A DNA stretch of 52,021 bases, from positions 1 to 52,021 of the forward strand of contig JADGPJ010000008.1 in assembly GCA_017882505.1 (NCBI GenBank). The letters are read 5' to 3'. Position 1 is the first letter of the stretch, and every line of letters begins with the position of its first letter. The stretch is from Solirubrobacterales bacterium (GTDB lineage: Bacteria; Actinomycetota; Thermoleophilia; Solirubrobacterales; 70-9). The position numbers were made by a program, and so were the translations under genes. Of this stretch, positions 7,800 to 15,941 are shown piece after piece. The notes beneath the pieces were generated by a model. That model had not been told where the DNA came from. It saw nothing but the letters and a program-made list of their open reading frames with translations, and did not search any database.

Positions 7800-9269
7800 G
7801 TGAGCGTCGCCATCGCCAGCGCCAGCGCCACCAAAGCGCCCTCGCAGATCCCCGAGGATCAGGTGATCGTGCTCTTCGGCGCGACCGGGGACCTGGCGAA
7901 GCGCAAGCTGTTGCCGGGGATGTTCCATCTCGCCCAGGTCGGCCTGATGCCGGAGCGGTTCCGGATCATCGGCGCGGCGCGGAAGGGGATCGAGCTCGAG
8001 GAGTTTCGCGAGATGGCGCGGGAATCGGTCCAGGGCTCCGGTCGCAAGACCCTCGATTCCGAGGCGTGGGAGCGCTTCGCCGACTCGCTGCGCTTCGCCG
8101 GGGTCGGAGACGGATTCGAGGCGCTCGGCGATGCGGTCTCCGCGGCGAAGAAGGAGCTCGGCGGCGGGGCGGAGCTCCTCTACTACCTGTCCCTGCCGCC
8201 TCTGGCCGCGGAAGGAACCGTGAAGAAGATCGGTGCGCTCGGGCTCGGCAACGGGGCGCGGGTGCTGACCGAGAAGCCGTTCGGGACCGACCTCGCTTCG
8301 GCCCGCAGGCTGAACGCGCAGCTGCGATCGGTCTTCGAGGAGAGCCGGATCTTCCGCATCGACCACTACCTCGGTCGCGAGGCGGTCCAGAACCTGCTGG
8401 CGCTGCGCTTCGCCAACGGCATGTTCGAGCCGGTCTGGAACCGCAACCACATCGACCACATCCAGATCGATATCCCCGAGACGCTCTCGATCGAGATGCG
8501 GGGGAGCTTCTACGAGGAGACGGGAGCCTTCCGCGACATGGTCGTCACGCATCTGTTCCAGGTGCTCGGCTTCGTCGCGATGGAGCCGCCGACCTCGCTC
8601 GAGCCCAAGGCGCTCGGCCTCGAGCGCGAGAAGGTCTTCGATTCGATGACGCCGCTGGCGCCGGAGGACGTCGTCCGCGGCCAGTACGACGGCTACCGCG
8701 AGGAGGACGGCGTCGTCGCCGACTCCGATACCGAGACCTTCGTCGCCGTCAAGGCCTTCGTCGACAACTGGCGCTGGGAGGGGGTGCCGTTCTACCTGCG
8801 CTCGGGCAAGCGGATGGCCGAGAGCAAGCACCTGCTGACGATCGCCTTCAAGCAGCCACCGCGGCGGATGTTCCCGCTCGATTGTGACCAGATCGCCGAG
8901 TCCTTCGGCCACGACCACCTCACCTTCGAGCTCGGCGATCCGGGCAGCATCTCGGCCTCGTTCCTCGCCAAGGTCCCGGGCCCGACGATCCAGCTGGGCG
9001 AGGCCCACATGCATTTCAGCTACGCCGACACCTTCGGTGGCAGCGACAACGCGCTCGACGCCTACGAGCGCCTGATCCACGACGTGATGCTCGGCGATCG
9101 CACCCTGTTCACCAGCTCCGACGCGATCGAGCGCCTCTGGGAGCTCTCGGCGCCGGTCCTCGAGGAGCCGCCCCCGATGCATGCCTACGAGCCGGAATCC
9201 TGGGGCCCCGAGGCCAGCGACCAGCTGATTCTGCCGCGCCGCTGGCACCTGCCCAGCGACCACGTCTGA
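7800..9269 (+). CDS. zwf: glucose-6-phosphate 1-dehydrogenase
   Basis: Oxidises glucose 6-phosphate to 6-phosphogluconolactone with NADP+, first step of the oxidative pentose phosphate path; cytoplasmic. 489 aa, normal length. The coenzyme fingerprint GATGDLAKRKL is at 27-37 and the substrate signature RIDHYLGREAVQ at about 186-197, with the catalytic His nearby (QIDIPETLSIEMR block later). The C-terminal PTIQLGEAHMHFSY block is also typical. GTG 7800 was chosen because GGAG sits 5 nt upstream and the protein then starts about 20 residues before the Rossmann strand; an open frame runs upstream to 7464 but overlaps the divergent gene. No tal, pgl or opcA neighbour is in the window. An intrinsic terminator follows. 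Confidence 0.95.
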   Translation: MSVAIASASATKAPSQIPEDQVIVLFGATGDLAKRKLLPGMFHLAQVGLMPERFRIIGAARKGIELEEFREMARESVQGSGRKTLDSEAWERFADSLRFAGVGDGFEALGDAVSAAKKELGGGAELLYYLSLPPLAAEGTVKKIGALGLGNGARVLTEKPFGTDLASARRLNAQLRSVFEESRIFRIDHYLGREAVQNLLALRFANGMFEPVWNRNHIDHIQIDIPETLSIEMRGSFYEETGAFRDMVVTHLFQVLGFVAMEPPTSLEPKALGLEREKVFDSMTPLAPEDVVRGQYDGYREEDGVVADSDTETFVAVKAFVDNWRWEGVPFYLRSGKRMAESKHLLTIAFKQPPRRMFPLDCDQIAESFGHDHLTFELGDPGSISASFLAKVPGPTIQLGEAHMHFSYADTFGGSDNALDAYERLIHDVMLGDRTLFTSSDAIERLWELSAPVLEEPPPMHAYEPESWGPEASDQLILPRRWHLPSDHV

Positions 9270-9290
9270 GCCCTGCTGGGGAACGGAAAA

Positions 9291-9319
9291 GGGCCCCTAT
9301 GAAGGGGCCCCTTTGTTTC
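9291..9319 (+). terminator. intrinsic terminator after zwf
   Basis: GGGCCCCT (9291-9298), loop ATGA, AGGGGCCC (9303-9310), then CTTTGTTT. Stem of 8 perfect pairs with a U-rich tail; 22 bp after the zwf stop. Confidence 0.85.
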
Positions 9320-9516
9320 CGAAGGACGTGCCACCAGAGAGTTTGAAGTCGCTGGCTCGTCGGTCCTCGAGCTTTGAAGTTCTAGCTGCCGCAACTCGGG
9401 CGACGTACCTATAGACACCGTCGGGACTGAAAAGTTGCACTAACTACCGCATCGGCCGTCGCGGCGGCGACCTTGAGCCATTCGACGCCCGTGGGCCGTG
9501 TCCGCTTTCCCGCTGC
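9320..9516. other. intergenic region between zwf terminator and tRNA-Val
   Basis: About 200 bp without a convincing gene. It holds an imperfect direct repeat: GAGTTTGAAGTCGCTGGCT near 9340 and GAGCTTTGAAGTTCTAGCT near 9369. It is slightly less GC-rich than the neighbourhood. I see no RNA gene in it. Confidence 0.35.
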
Positions 9517-9522
9517 TAGATT
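9517..9522 (+). promoter_or_regulatory. -10 box of tRNA-Val
   Basis: TAGATT ends 10 nt before the tRNA 5' end. No clear -35 is visible. Confidence 0.4.
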
Positions 9523-9532
9523 CACGCTTCCC

Positions 9533-9605
9533 GGGCGTTTAGCTCAGTTGGGAGAGCGCCACCTCGACAAGGTGGAGGTCACTGGTTCGAGCCCAGTAAC
9601 GCCCA
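9533..9605 (+). tRNA. tRNA-Val (anticodon GAC)
   Basis: Acceptor GGGCGTT (9533-9539) pairs with AACGCCC (9598-9604); discriminator A9605. D arm AGCTCAGTTGGGAGAGC. Anticodon stem CCACC/GGTGG with loop TCGACAA and anticodon GAC at 9566-9568. T arm CTGGTTCGAGCCCAG. CCA is not encoded. Confidence 0.95.
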
Positions 9606-9627
9606 TCGCCTGGCAAGTCGATCCGAG

Positions 9628-9750
9628 CCGCGCCGCGCGCGAGAGCCCGGCGGCGGCGGCGAGGTTCTCGACGCCGAGCGGCTCGAAGAAGCGGGCGTCG
9701 GCCAGGTCCTCGGCGCGGAGCAGGTGACGGGCGGGCGGGACAAACGCCAT
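9628..9750 (-). pseudogene. truncated AraC-family regulator (N-terminal HTH only)
   Basis: The minus-strand frame starts at ATG 9750 and reads MAFVPPARHLLRAEDLADAR, then FFEPLGVENLAAAAGLSRA. This is the typical first helix and first HTH helix of short AraC/XylS regulators, which normally continue with HFSREFRR and about 90-200 further residues. Similarity stops after about 41 codons. The open frame then runs into the tRNA-Val 3' end. The rest of the gene is not on the other side of the tRNA. It is probably a gene cut by an integration or deletion event at the tRNA 3' end. Confidence 0.6.
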
Positions 9751-9760
9751 GTCCGCACTC

Positions 9761-9766
9761 TAGGCT
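9761..9766 (+). promoter_or_regulatory. -10 box TAGGCT for the membrane protein gene
   Basis: TAGGCT, 10 nt before GTG 9777. Near-leaderless arrangement. It lies in the former upstream region of the truncated AraC gene. Confidence 0.35.
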
Positions 9767-9776
9767 CGCGGGCCTC

Positions 9777-11657
9777 GTGATCGGGACCTACGCAGCGGTA
9801 TCGGCGGTCTGCGCGGCGTCGCTGGCGATCGGGCAGGCGGCGATCGGAGTCTGCGGGTACCGTCGCTGGTCGTGGCTCTCGCCTGCCGTCGGGCTGGCGC
9901 TGCTCTGCGCCGTGTGCTGGGCGACGGTGCGGTTGCCGGGGCACGGGACGATTTCCGCGATGGTCGTTCTGGTCCTCGTCGTCGCCTCGGTGGCCTGCCT
10001 CTGGGGGCGAGTCGAAGGCGGGGGGGAGGCGCTGCGCGCGGGCTGGCCCGTTGCGATCGTTGCTCTGCTCGCCGCCTCGATCCCGTTCGTCGTCGAAGGG
10101 CACTTCGGGATCCTCGGCACCGGCTTCAACCCCGACATGTCCCAGCATCTGCTGGCCGCCGACCGCCTCGCCGGCGGCCAAACCTCCGAGCTCCTGCGCC
10201 AGGGCTACCCGCTCGGCCCGCACTCGGTCGTCGTCGCCCTCGACAAGGGGCTCGGCGTCGGCCTGGTCCAGGGCTTCACCGGCCTCACCGTCGCCGTCGC
10301 CATCCTCGCCCCGCTGACGGCCCTCTCCGCGTTCGCAAGCCTCAAGCCGATTCCCAGAACGGCCGGTGCCCTTGTGGTCGGCCTCGCCTACGTAGTCGCC
10401 TCCTACTTCGCCCAAGGAGCCTTCAAGGAGACGATCGAGGCTCTGCTAGTCCTCGCCTTCGCTTTGTCTCTCAGGGAAACCACCCGGCCCGCGTGGCGAA
10501 CCCTCAGCCTGCGCTTCGCACCTTCGGCCCTTCTGGCTGTCGGCGCCGTCTACACCTACAGCTTCCCCGGCCTGATCTGGCTGATCGGCACCGCGGTCAT
10601 CTGGGCGATCTTGCAGCTGTTCATCAGCCGATACCGGTCACCTGCGGGTGGCGGTGGGGCGGGGGTCCCCCGCGGCGCGGAGGTGCCTCCGGCACCGAGC
10701 ACCGTGGGGGGTGCCGCACCGACAGGACCCGCAGTTGTCCGCTCCGTCCTGATGGCGGTTTTGCTGTTCCTGATCCTGATAGCTCCCGAGATCGGCCGGA
10801 TGATCGACTTCCAGAGCTTTGAGACCTTCGACCCGCACGGCCCCGGCCTGGGCAACCTCTTCGGCCAGGTCTCGCCCTTCGAGGCGCTCGGGATCTGGCC
10901 CTCCGGCGACTTCCGGCTCGCCCCGGGTGACGGCGCCGTGCCGGCGGTCGGTTACTACCTCGGCGCCGCCTTCGCACTCGTGCTCCTGCTCTACGGAATC
11001 GTTCGGTGCTGGCGGCGGCGCGAGTCCGCGGTTCTCGCCGGGCTGGCCGCCGCGGCAATCGCGTACGCGGGCGCCCGCGCCGGCGGCACTCCCTACACCG
11101 CCGCCAAGGCGATCGAGGTCGGGGCGCCGCTGGTGGCGCTGACGATCCTGCTGCCGCTGCTCGGGGAAGCGGATTGGCGGATGGGTCGGCATATGGTCGA
11201 GAAAGGCGCCAGCCGAACCCTGCGCGATCTTGCCGCCGCGGTCTTCGTCCTCGCCGCTGGCGTCTGCTCGCTGCTGGCGCTCGCCAACGCCCCGGTCGGC
11301 CCGACCTCCTACTCGCCGGCCCTGACCGGGCTGCGCCCGCTCCTCGCCGCCGACTCGACCGTGGCTCTCGGCTCGAACGAGCTCCTCGACGAACAGCACG
11401 GAACTCCCTACATCGCCTGGGAGCTGCGCGGCGGCCACGTCTGCATCGAGACCGAGGCCGACGCCGAAGGCAAGCCGCCGCGCGGCGTGCGTTTCGTGGT
11501 GACGCAGGGCGCTCCCTCTGAGCGGCCGTTCCCCGGCCTGCGGGTGCGCAAGGTCGCCTCCCCCTACGTCCTCTGGGAAGTCACCGGCCCGATCGCCGCC
11601 AAGAGCCCCTGCCCGCTGATCGCCGTCCGCCAGGCGCGCCAGGGCCCCGCCCGCTGA
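9777..11657 (+). CDS. large polytopic membrane protein, glycosyltransferase-like
   Basis: A 626-aa integral membrane protein with about 10-12 predicted hydrophobic helices, starting at the N-terminus (AAVSAVCAASLAIGQAAIG), and a hydrophilic C-terminal domain (about 520-626). A short extracytoplasmic-type loop after helix 4 carries GFNPDMSQHLLAADRLAGG, where the Asp could correspond to the catalytic Asp of GT-C type glycosyltransferases; this is an inference from general form, not a firm family match. Residues about 289-319 (PAGGGGAGVPRGAEVPPAPS onward) are encoded by a 93-bp nested palindrome and look like an insertion in a loop between membrane helices. The GTG at 9777 has a -10 box 10 nt upstream. 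Single gene, no partners nearby. Confidence 0.7.
   Translation: MIGTYAAVSAVCAASLAIGQAAIGVCGYRRWSWLSPAVGLALLCAVCWATVRLPGHGTISAMVVLVLVVASVACLWGRVEGGGEALRAGWPVAIVALLAASIPFVVEGHFGILGTGFNPDMSQHLLAADRLAGGQTSELLRQGYPLGPHSVVVALDKGLGVGLVQGFTGLTVAVAILAPLTALSAFASLKPIPRTAGALVVGLAYVVASYFAQGAFKETIEALLVLAFALSLRETTRPAWRTLSLRFAPSALLAVGAVYTYSFPGLIWLIGTAVIWAILQLFISRYRSPAGGGGAGVPRGAEVPPAPSTVGGAAPTGPAVVRSVLMAVLLFLILIAPEIGRMIDFQSFETFDPHGPGLGNLFGQVSPFEALGIWPSGDFRLAPGDGAVPAVGYYLGAAFALVLLLYGIVRCWRRRESAVLAGLAAAAIAYAGARAGGTPYTAAKAIEVGAPLVALTILLPLLGEADWRMGRHMVEKGASRTLRDLAAAVFVLAAGVCSLLALANAPVGPTSYSPALTGLRPLLAADSTVALGSNELLDEQHGTPYIAWELRGGHVCIETEADAEGKPPRGVRFVVTQGAPSERPFPGLRVRKVASPYVLWEVTGPIAAKSPCPLIAVRQARQGPAR
10642..10734 (+). 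repeat. 93-bp nested palindromic element inside the membrane protein gene
   Basis: Outer arms CTGCGGGT (10642-10649) and ACCCGCAG (10727-10734) are perfect inverted repeats. Inside lie three more: GCGGGGG-T-CCCCCGC (10659-10673), GGTGCC-TCC-GGCACC (10682-10696) and GCACC/GGTGC (10699-10714). The length of 93 bp is exactly 31 codons, so the reading frame is kept. It resembles REP/MITE-type palindromes of actinobacteria that insert into genes. Whether other copies exist cannot be seen here. Confidence 0.6.
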
Positions 11658-11745
11658 CCGCGGTTGCTACTTGTCGCCCACAGGGCTAAAAGGGACAACC
11701 GCACCTGCAGGGGGGGCAGCGGCGACCAGGCGACGCCTGGGTACC
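11658..11745 (+). promoter_or_regulatory. structured leader before thrS
   Basis: GCGGTTG shortly after the upstream stop pairs with CAACCGC (about 11697-11703), with GCCC/GGGC inside. A second hairpin, CCAGG-CGACG-CCTGG (11726-11740), ends 5 nt before the ATG. It could control translation of thrS, as an operator stem does in E. coli, but no tRNA-Thr-like anticodon loop or T-box motif is evident. Confidence 0.35.
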
Positions 11746-13692
11746 ATGGCCGCCGTGGAGGCCGCAACCGAGAAGATCGTCGTCACCCTGCCCGACGGCA
11801 AGCCGCTGGAGCTGCCCGGAGGCGCCACCGGCGCCGAAGCCGCAGCGGCGATCGGGCCCGGCCTGGCGAAGGCGGCGCTGGCGATCAAGGTCGGCGAGGA
11901 CCTGCTCGACCTCTCGGCGCCGCTGCCCGACGGCGGTGAGATCGCGATCGTCACCGACCGCGACCCGGAGGCCCTGGAGCTGATCCGCCACGACGCCGCC
12001 CACGTGATGGCCGAGGCGGTGCTGGAGCTCTACCCGGGCACGAAGGTGACGATCGGGCCGCCGATCGATTCCGGCTTCTACTACGACTTCGAGTTCCCGG
12101 CCGATACGAAGATCACCGAGGACGACCTCGGCAAGATCGAGGAGGCGATGCGCCGGCACATCGGCGCCGACGAGTCCTTCGGCCGCCGCGAGGTCAGCGC
12201 CGCCGAGGCGATCGAGATCTTCCGCGGCCAGGATCAGGACTTCAAGGTCGAGCTGATCGAAGACCTCGTCCGCGACGAAGGCGTCGAGACCGTCTCGCTC
12301 TACCGCAACGGTCCCTTCGAGGATCTCTGCCGCGGTCCCCACGCTCCCTCGACCGGGCGGATCAAGGCGATCAAGCTCAACTCGGTCGCCGGCGCCTACT
12401 GGCGGGGCGACGAGAAGCGCGAGAGCCTGACCCGGATCTACGGCACCGCCTTCTTCTCGACCAAGGACCTGGAGGCGCATCTGGAGCTGATCGAGGAGGC
12501 GAAAGCCCGCGACCACCGCCGGCTCGGGCCCCAGCTGGGCATCTTCATGCTGCGCGACGAGGCGCCGGGGATGCCGTTCTGGCTGCCCAACGGGACGACG
12601 CTGCTGCGCCTGGTCGAAACCGAGGTCCGCGACCAGCTGCGCAAGCGCGGCTACCAGGAGATCGCAACGCCGCAGGTCCTCGACGAGGGTCTCTGGCACC
12701 GCTCCGGGCACTGGGACAACTACAAGGACGACATGTACTTCATGGACGACGGCGACCGCCGCTACGCGCTGCGGCCGATGAACTGCCCCGGCGCCTGCCT
12801 CGTCTACGCCGCCGATCGCCACTCCTACCGCGAGCTGCCGCTGCGCCTCGCCGAGTTCGGTCGCGTCTCCCGCAACGAGCGCGAGGGCGTCCTGCACGGG
12901 CTGCTGCGGGTGCGCGCCTTCACCCAGGACGACGCCCACGTCTACTGCACCGAGGACCAGATCATCGACGAGGTCACCTCGATCTGCGAGGCGATCGACG
13001 AGCTCTACGCGCGCTTCGGTTTCGAGGACGTCCACGTCGAGCTCTCGACTCGCCCCGAGAAGTCGATGGGTAGCGAGGAGCAGTGGGCGAAAGCCGAGGC
13101 GGCGCTGGCCGCGGCGCTCGAGAGCCAGGGGCGCGAGTACGAGCTCAACCCCGGCGACGGCGCCTTCTACGGGCCGAAGATCGACTTCCACATCACCGAC
13201 GCGCTCGGCCGCTCCTGGCAGTGCGGCACCTGCCAGCTCGACTTCCAGATGCCGGAGCGCTTCGACCTCTATTACACCGGCGCCGACGACTCCGCCCACC
13301 GGCCGGTGATGATCCACCGGGCCCTGCTCGGCTCGATGGAGCGCTTCGCCGGGATCCTGATCGAGCACTACGCCGGCCGCTTCCCGGTCTGGCTGGCGCC
13401 GGTGCAGGCGATCGTGCTGCCGATCTCCGACCGCCACAACGCCTACGGAGCGAAGGCGATGGAGGAGCTGCGCGAAGCCGGCGTGCGGGTCGCGGTCGAC
13501 GACCGCTCGGAGTCGATCGGGAAGAAGATCCGCGACAGCTCGATCGGCCGCTACCCCTACATGCTGGTCGTCGGCGACCGCGAGGAGGAGACCGGCTCCG
13601 TCGCCGTTCGCTCCCACGCCGACGGCGATCTCGGGGAGATGCCGATCGCCGAGTTCGCGGTTCGGGTCCGGTCCGAGACCGGGACAAGTTGA
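11746..13692 (+). CDS. thrS: threonine--tRNA ligase
   Basis: Charges tRNA-Thr with threonine and edits mischarged serine. 648 aa, full length. Domains in order: TGS (about 5-68), editing/SAD domain (about 75-230), class II core (about 265-540) and anticodon-binding domain (about 545-645). Core signatures: RPMNCPGAC (zinc Cys), EFGRVSRNEREG with motif 2, the FTQDDAHVYC block and HRALLGSMERF (motif 3). The ATG at 11746 gives a TGS domain of normal length; an earlier in-frame start at 11671 would lie inside the folded leader. The Shine-Dalgarno is weak. infC follows after a promoter of its own. Confidence 0.95.
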   Translation: MAAVEAATEKIVVTLPDGKPLELPGGATGAEAAAAIGPGLAKAALAIKVGEDLLDLSAPLPDGGEIAIVTDRDPEALELIRHDAAHVMAEAVLELYPGTKVTIGPPIDSGFYYDFEFPADTKITEDDLGKIEEAMRRHIGADESFGRREVSAAEAIEIFRGQDQDFKVELIEDLVRDEGVETVSLYRNGPFEDLCRGPHAPSTGRIKAIKLNSVAGAYWRGDEKRESLTRIYGTAFFSTKDLEAHLELIEEAKARDHRRLGPQLGIFMLRDEAPGMPFWLPNGTTLLRLVETEVRDQLRKRGYQEIATPQVLDEGLWHRSGHWDNYKDDMYFMDDGDRRYALRPMNCPGACLVYAADRHSYRELPLRLAEFGRVSRNEREGVLHGLLRVRAFTQDDAHVYCTEDQIIDEVTSICEAIDELYARFGFEDVHVELSTRPEKSMGSEEQWAKAEAALAAALESQGREYELNPGDGAFYGPKIDFHITDALGRSWQCGTCQLDFQMPERFDLYYTGADDSAHRPVMIHRALLGSMERFAGILIEHYAGRFPVWLAPVQAIVLPISDRHNAYGAKAMEELREAGVRVAVDDRSESIGKKIRDSSIGRYPYMLVVGDREEETGSVAVRSHADGDLGEMPIAEFAVRVRSETGTS

Positions 13693-13702
13693 GCACCGGC
13701 CC

Positions 13703-13730
13703 TTGCCAACTCTCCATCTGCCTCTATACT
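13703..13730 (+). promoter_or_regulatory. promoter of infC
   Basis: -35 TTGCCA (13703-13708), 16-bp spacer, -10 TATACT (13725-13730). Transcription would start near 13737, leaving a leader of about 100 nt before infC. Confidence 0.65.
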
Positions 13731-13746
13731 CCGCCTCACTTGACTG

Positions 13747-13789
13747 CAGGCACGCAAAATCACCGCCGCCGCTGAGCGCCCCGTGCCTG
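13747..13789 (+). promoter_or_regulatory. infC leader hairpin
   Basis: CAGGCACG (13747-13754) pairs perfectly with CGTGCCTG (13782-13789) around a 27-nt loop. The 3' arm contains the GTG of the upstream mini-ORF (13783). A role in infC/L20-type autoregulation is possible; there is no sequence proof. Confidence 0.45.
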
Positions 13790-13836
13790 TGTCCCGAACT
13801 CTCGTCCTCTTGAAGCTTCAGCGCCCCTCCCTCTAG
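13783..13836 (+). CDS. candidate leader peptide upstream of infC
   Basis: A 17-codon ORF starting GTG and reading [17 protein letters not shown]. Its TAG stop (13834-13836) overlaps the infC GTG (13836-13838) by one base. It lies wholly inside the infC leader and its start is buried in the hairpin 3' arm. It has no Shine-Dalgarno. If translated, it would couple to infC by termination-reinitiation. A chance ORF remains possible. Confidence 0.35.
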   Translation: MPVSRTLVLLKLQRPSL

Positions 13837-14630
13837 TGCCGGTCCCGCGTAGGTTCGATCGGCGCCCACCAGAGCGCGACACGACGAGGATCAACGAGCG
13901 GATCCGCGTCCCGCAGGTGCGCCTGATCGGCGCCGACGGCGAGCAGCTCGGCATCGTCGACATCGCCGAGGCGCTGAAACGAGCCCAGGACGCCGACCTC
14001 GATCTGGTCGAGGTCGCCCCCGGCAACAAGCCGCCGGTGACCCGCCTGCTCGACTACTCGAAGTACAAATACGAGCAGGAGCAGAAGCTGAAGCAGGCCC
14101 GCAAGCACCAGCAGCAGGTCAACATCCGCGAAATCAAGCTGCGCCCGAAGATCGCGACCCACGACTACGAGACGAAGAAGGGCCATGTCGAGCGCTTCCT
14201 CAAGCACCACGACAAGGTCAAGGTCACGATCATGTTCCGCGGTCGCGAGCAGGCTCACCCCGAGCGTGGCCGGGCGCTGCTGCAGAAGCTGTTCGAGGAC
14301 CTCGGCGGCATCGCGGTGATCGAGTCCGCGCCGCTGCAGGAAGGTCGCAACATGAGCATGCTGCTGGCGCCGAGCAAAGAGGTCGACAAGCTCGAGGAGC
14401 CGAGTCCGACCGACGGGGCGGCTCCCGCCGAGGCGCCGAGCGCACCGGCTGCCGCCGCCGCCGAGGAGGCCGCCGCCGACTCACCGGCCGAGGCCGCGGC
14501 CGACGGCGCATCGGCCGAGGCACCTGCCGCCGCGGAGGCGCCCACGGCCGAGGAGGCGCCCGCGGAGGCACCTGCTGCCGAGGAGGCGCCCGCAGAGGCA
14601 CCCACGGCTGACGCACCCGCCGACGCTTAG
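13836..14630 (+). CDS. infC: translation initiation factor IF-3
   Basis: Binds the 30S subunit, blocks 50S joining and proofreads the start codon. 264 aa, long for IF-3 (usually about 180). N-domain about 17-88 ([40 protein letters not shown]) and C-domain about 95-180 ([32 protein letters not shown]). After about residue 185 comes an Ala/Glu/Pro-rich low-complexity tail with repeats such as [17 protein letters not shown], a common actinobacterial addition. The GTG at 13836 starts 16 residues before the conserved INER block. Its stop overlaps the convergent epimerase gene, which separates infC from rpmI-rplT. Confidence 0.95.
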   Translation: MPVPRRFDRRPPERDTTRINERIRVPQVRLIGADGEQLGIVDIAEALKRAQDADLDLVEVAPGNKPPVTRLLDYSKYKYEQEQKLKQARKHQQQVNIREIKLRPKIATHDYETKKGHVERFLKHHDKVKVTIMFRGREQAHPERGRALLQKLFEDLGGIAVIESAPLQEGRNMSMLLAPSKEVDKLEEPSPTDGAAPAEAPSAPAAAAAEEAAADSPAEAAADGASAEAPAAAEAPTAEEAPAEAPAAEEAPAEAPTADAPADA

Positions 14631-15703
14631 GCGCCGGCGATCACCACGTCGGCGATTCGCTCCGCCGCCTTGCCGTCCCAGAGGGGCGGTGGCTCCGTTG
14701 GAGCATCACCGCGAGCGGCCAGGGCCACCGGGATGCCGGCGATCGCCGCCGGATCGAGCCCAAGCAGGGTGTTGGTGCCGGCCTCGACCGTCACCGGGCG
14801 CTCCGTGTTGTCGCGCAGCGTGAAGCAGGGGATGTCGAGGTAGGTCGTCTCCTCCTGGATGCCGCCGGAATCGGTGAGGACGGCGCCGGCGTCGGCGAGC
14901 AGGGAGAGGAAGTCGAGGTAGCCGAGCGGCTCGATCAGGTGCAGGCCCGGATGCTCCGCATCGAGGCTCTCCATCATCTTGCGGGTGCGTGGGTGGACCG
15001 GGAACACGACCGGCATCGCGCCCGCCAGCGCCACCAGTTGCGCCATGGTCTCGCCCAGCAGCGGGCCGTCGACGAGCGCGGGGCGGTGCAGCGTGACCAG
15101 CGCGTAGGCGCCGGGCTCGACCCCGAGCCGGGCCGCGGTCCCAGCGGCTCGGAAGCGGTCTTCGAGCGCGATCAGGGTGTCGATCATCGTGTTGCCGACG
15201 AAGTGCATGCGCTCGTCGGCGATGCCTTCGGCGCGGAGATTGGCGACGGCCTCCTCGCTGTGGAGGAAGAGGTCGCGCGAGAAGCGGTCGGCGACGATCC
15301 GGTTGATCTCCTCCGGCATCGTCAGGTCGAAGCTGCGCAGGCCAGACTCGATATGGGCGACGGGAATTCCCATCTTGACCGCGGTCAGCACCGCCGCCAG
15401 GGTCGAGTTGACGTCACCGGGGACGATCACCAGGTCCGGCTTCTCCTCCAGCAGGACCGGCTCCAGGCGCTCCATCGTCCGCGCCGTCTGGACCGCGTGG
15501 GTGCCGGAGCCGATCTCGAGCATGTGGTCGGGCGCGGGGACCCCGAGCTCCTCGAGGAAGACCTCCGACATCAACCGGTCGTAGTGCTGGCCGGTGTGGA
15601 CGATCGCGTGCCTGCCGTCGGGTAGACGGGAGCGCAGAGCGCCGATCACCGGCGCCGTCTTGACGAAGTTCGGGCGCGTTCCAACCACGTAGACGATCCG
15701 CAC
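14627..15703 (-). CDS. wecB: UDP-N-acetylglucosamine 2-epimerase (non-hydrolysing)
   Basis: Interconverts UDP-GlcNAc and UDP-ManNAc for surface polysaccharide synthesis; cytoplasmic. 358 aa with a GT-B fold. Seen: [12 protein letters not shown] (N-terminal substrate loop), [52 protein letters not shown] and [10 protein letters not shown] near the C-terminus. All are family signatures. The GTG at 15703 is decided by the -10 box TACGCT (15716-15711) 7 nt upstream and by the family start [11 protein letters not shown]. It sits in reverse between infC and rpmI, splitting a normally contiguous operon. No other polysaccharide gene is adjacent. Confidence 0.9.
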   Translation of the reverse strand: MRIVYVVGTRPNFVKTAPVIGALRSRLPDGRHAIVHTGQHYDRLMSEVFLEELGVPAPDHMLEIGSGTHAVQTARTMERLEPVLLEEKPDLVIVPGDVNSTLAAVLTAVKMGIPVAHIESGLRSFDLTMPEEINRIVADRFSRDLFLHSEEAVANLRAEGIADERMHFVGNTMIDTLIALEDRFRAAGTAARLGVEPGAYALVTLHRPALVDGPLLGETMAQLVALAGAMPVVFPVHPRTRKMMESLDAEHPGLHLIEPLGYLDFLSLLADAGAVLTDSGGIQEETTYLDIPCFTLRDNTERPVTVEAGTNTLLGLDPAAIAGIPVALAARGDAPTEPPPLWDGKAAERIADVVIAGA

Positions 15704-15710
15704 GCGGCGC

Positions 15711-15716
15711 AGCGTA
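15711..15716 (-). promoter_or_regulatory. leaderless -10 box TACGCT for the epimerase
   Basis: TACGCT on the minus strand, 7 nt before GTG 15703. It lies in the 40-bp gap to rpmI. Confidence 0.5.
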
Positions 15717-15743
15717 CCCGCGTCTGCTTCAATAGCGAGCCCG

Positions 15744-15941
15744 ATGCCGAAGATGAAAACCCATTCGGGCGCCAAGAAGCGCTTTCGCAAGACCGGAACC
15801 GGCAAGCTGCGCGGCCGTCGTGCCTATTCCAGCCACATCCTGGAGAAAAAGTCGCCGAAGCGGAAGCGGAAGATGGCGCGGCCGGTCGAGATTTCGCCCA
15901 ACGACGCGCCGACGGTGCGGAAGCTGCTGGGTGGCAAGTGA
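15744..15941 (+). CDS. rpmI: 50S ribosomal protein L35
   Basis: Small basic protein of the large subunit, 65 aa, normal length. It begins [20 protein letters not shown] and holds the conserved [20 protein letters not shown] stretch. It starts 40 bp from the divergent epimerase start and must have a promoter in that gap; only a weak AATAGC-type -10 is visible. The stop overlaps the rplT start (GTGA, 15938-15941). Confidence 0.97.
   Translation: MPKMKTHSGAKKRFRKTGTGKLRGRRAYSSHILEKKSPKRKRKMARPVEISPNDAPTVRKLLGGK

Noticed and set aside
11686-13869. 727-codon open frame opposite thrS
   Set aside because: Low-complexity antisense product over an intact thrS.
14400-14630. Repeats in the infC tail as a DNA repeat element
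   Set aside because: The repetition arises from Ala/Glu/Pro codons in the reading frame and is common in actinobacterial IF-3 tails.
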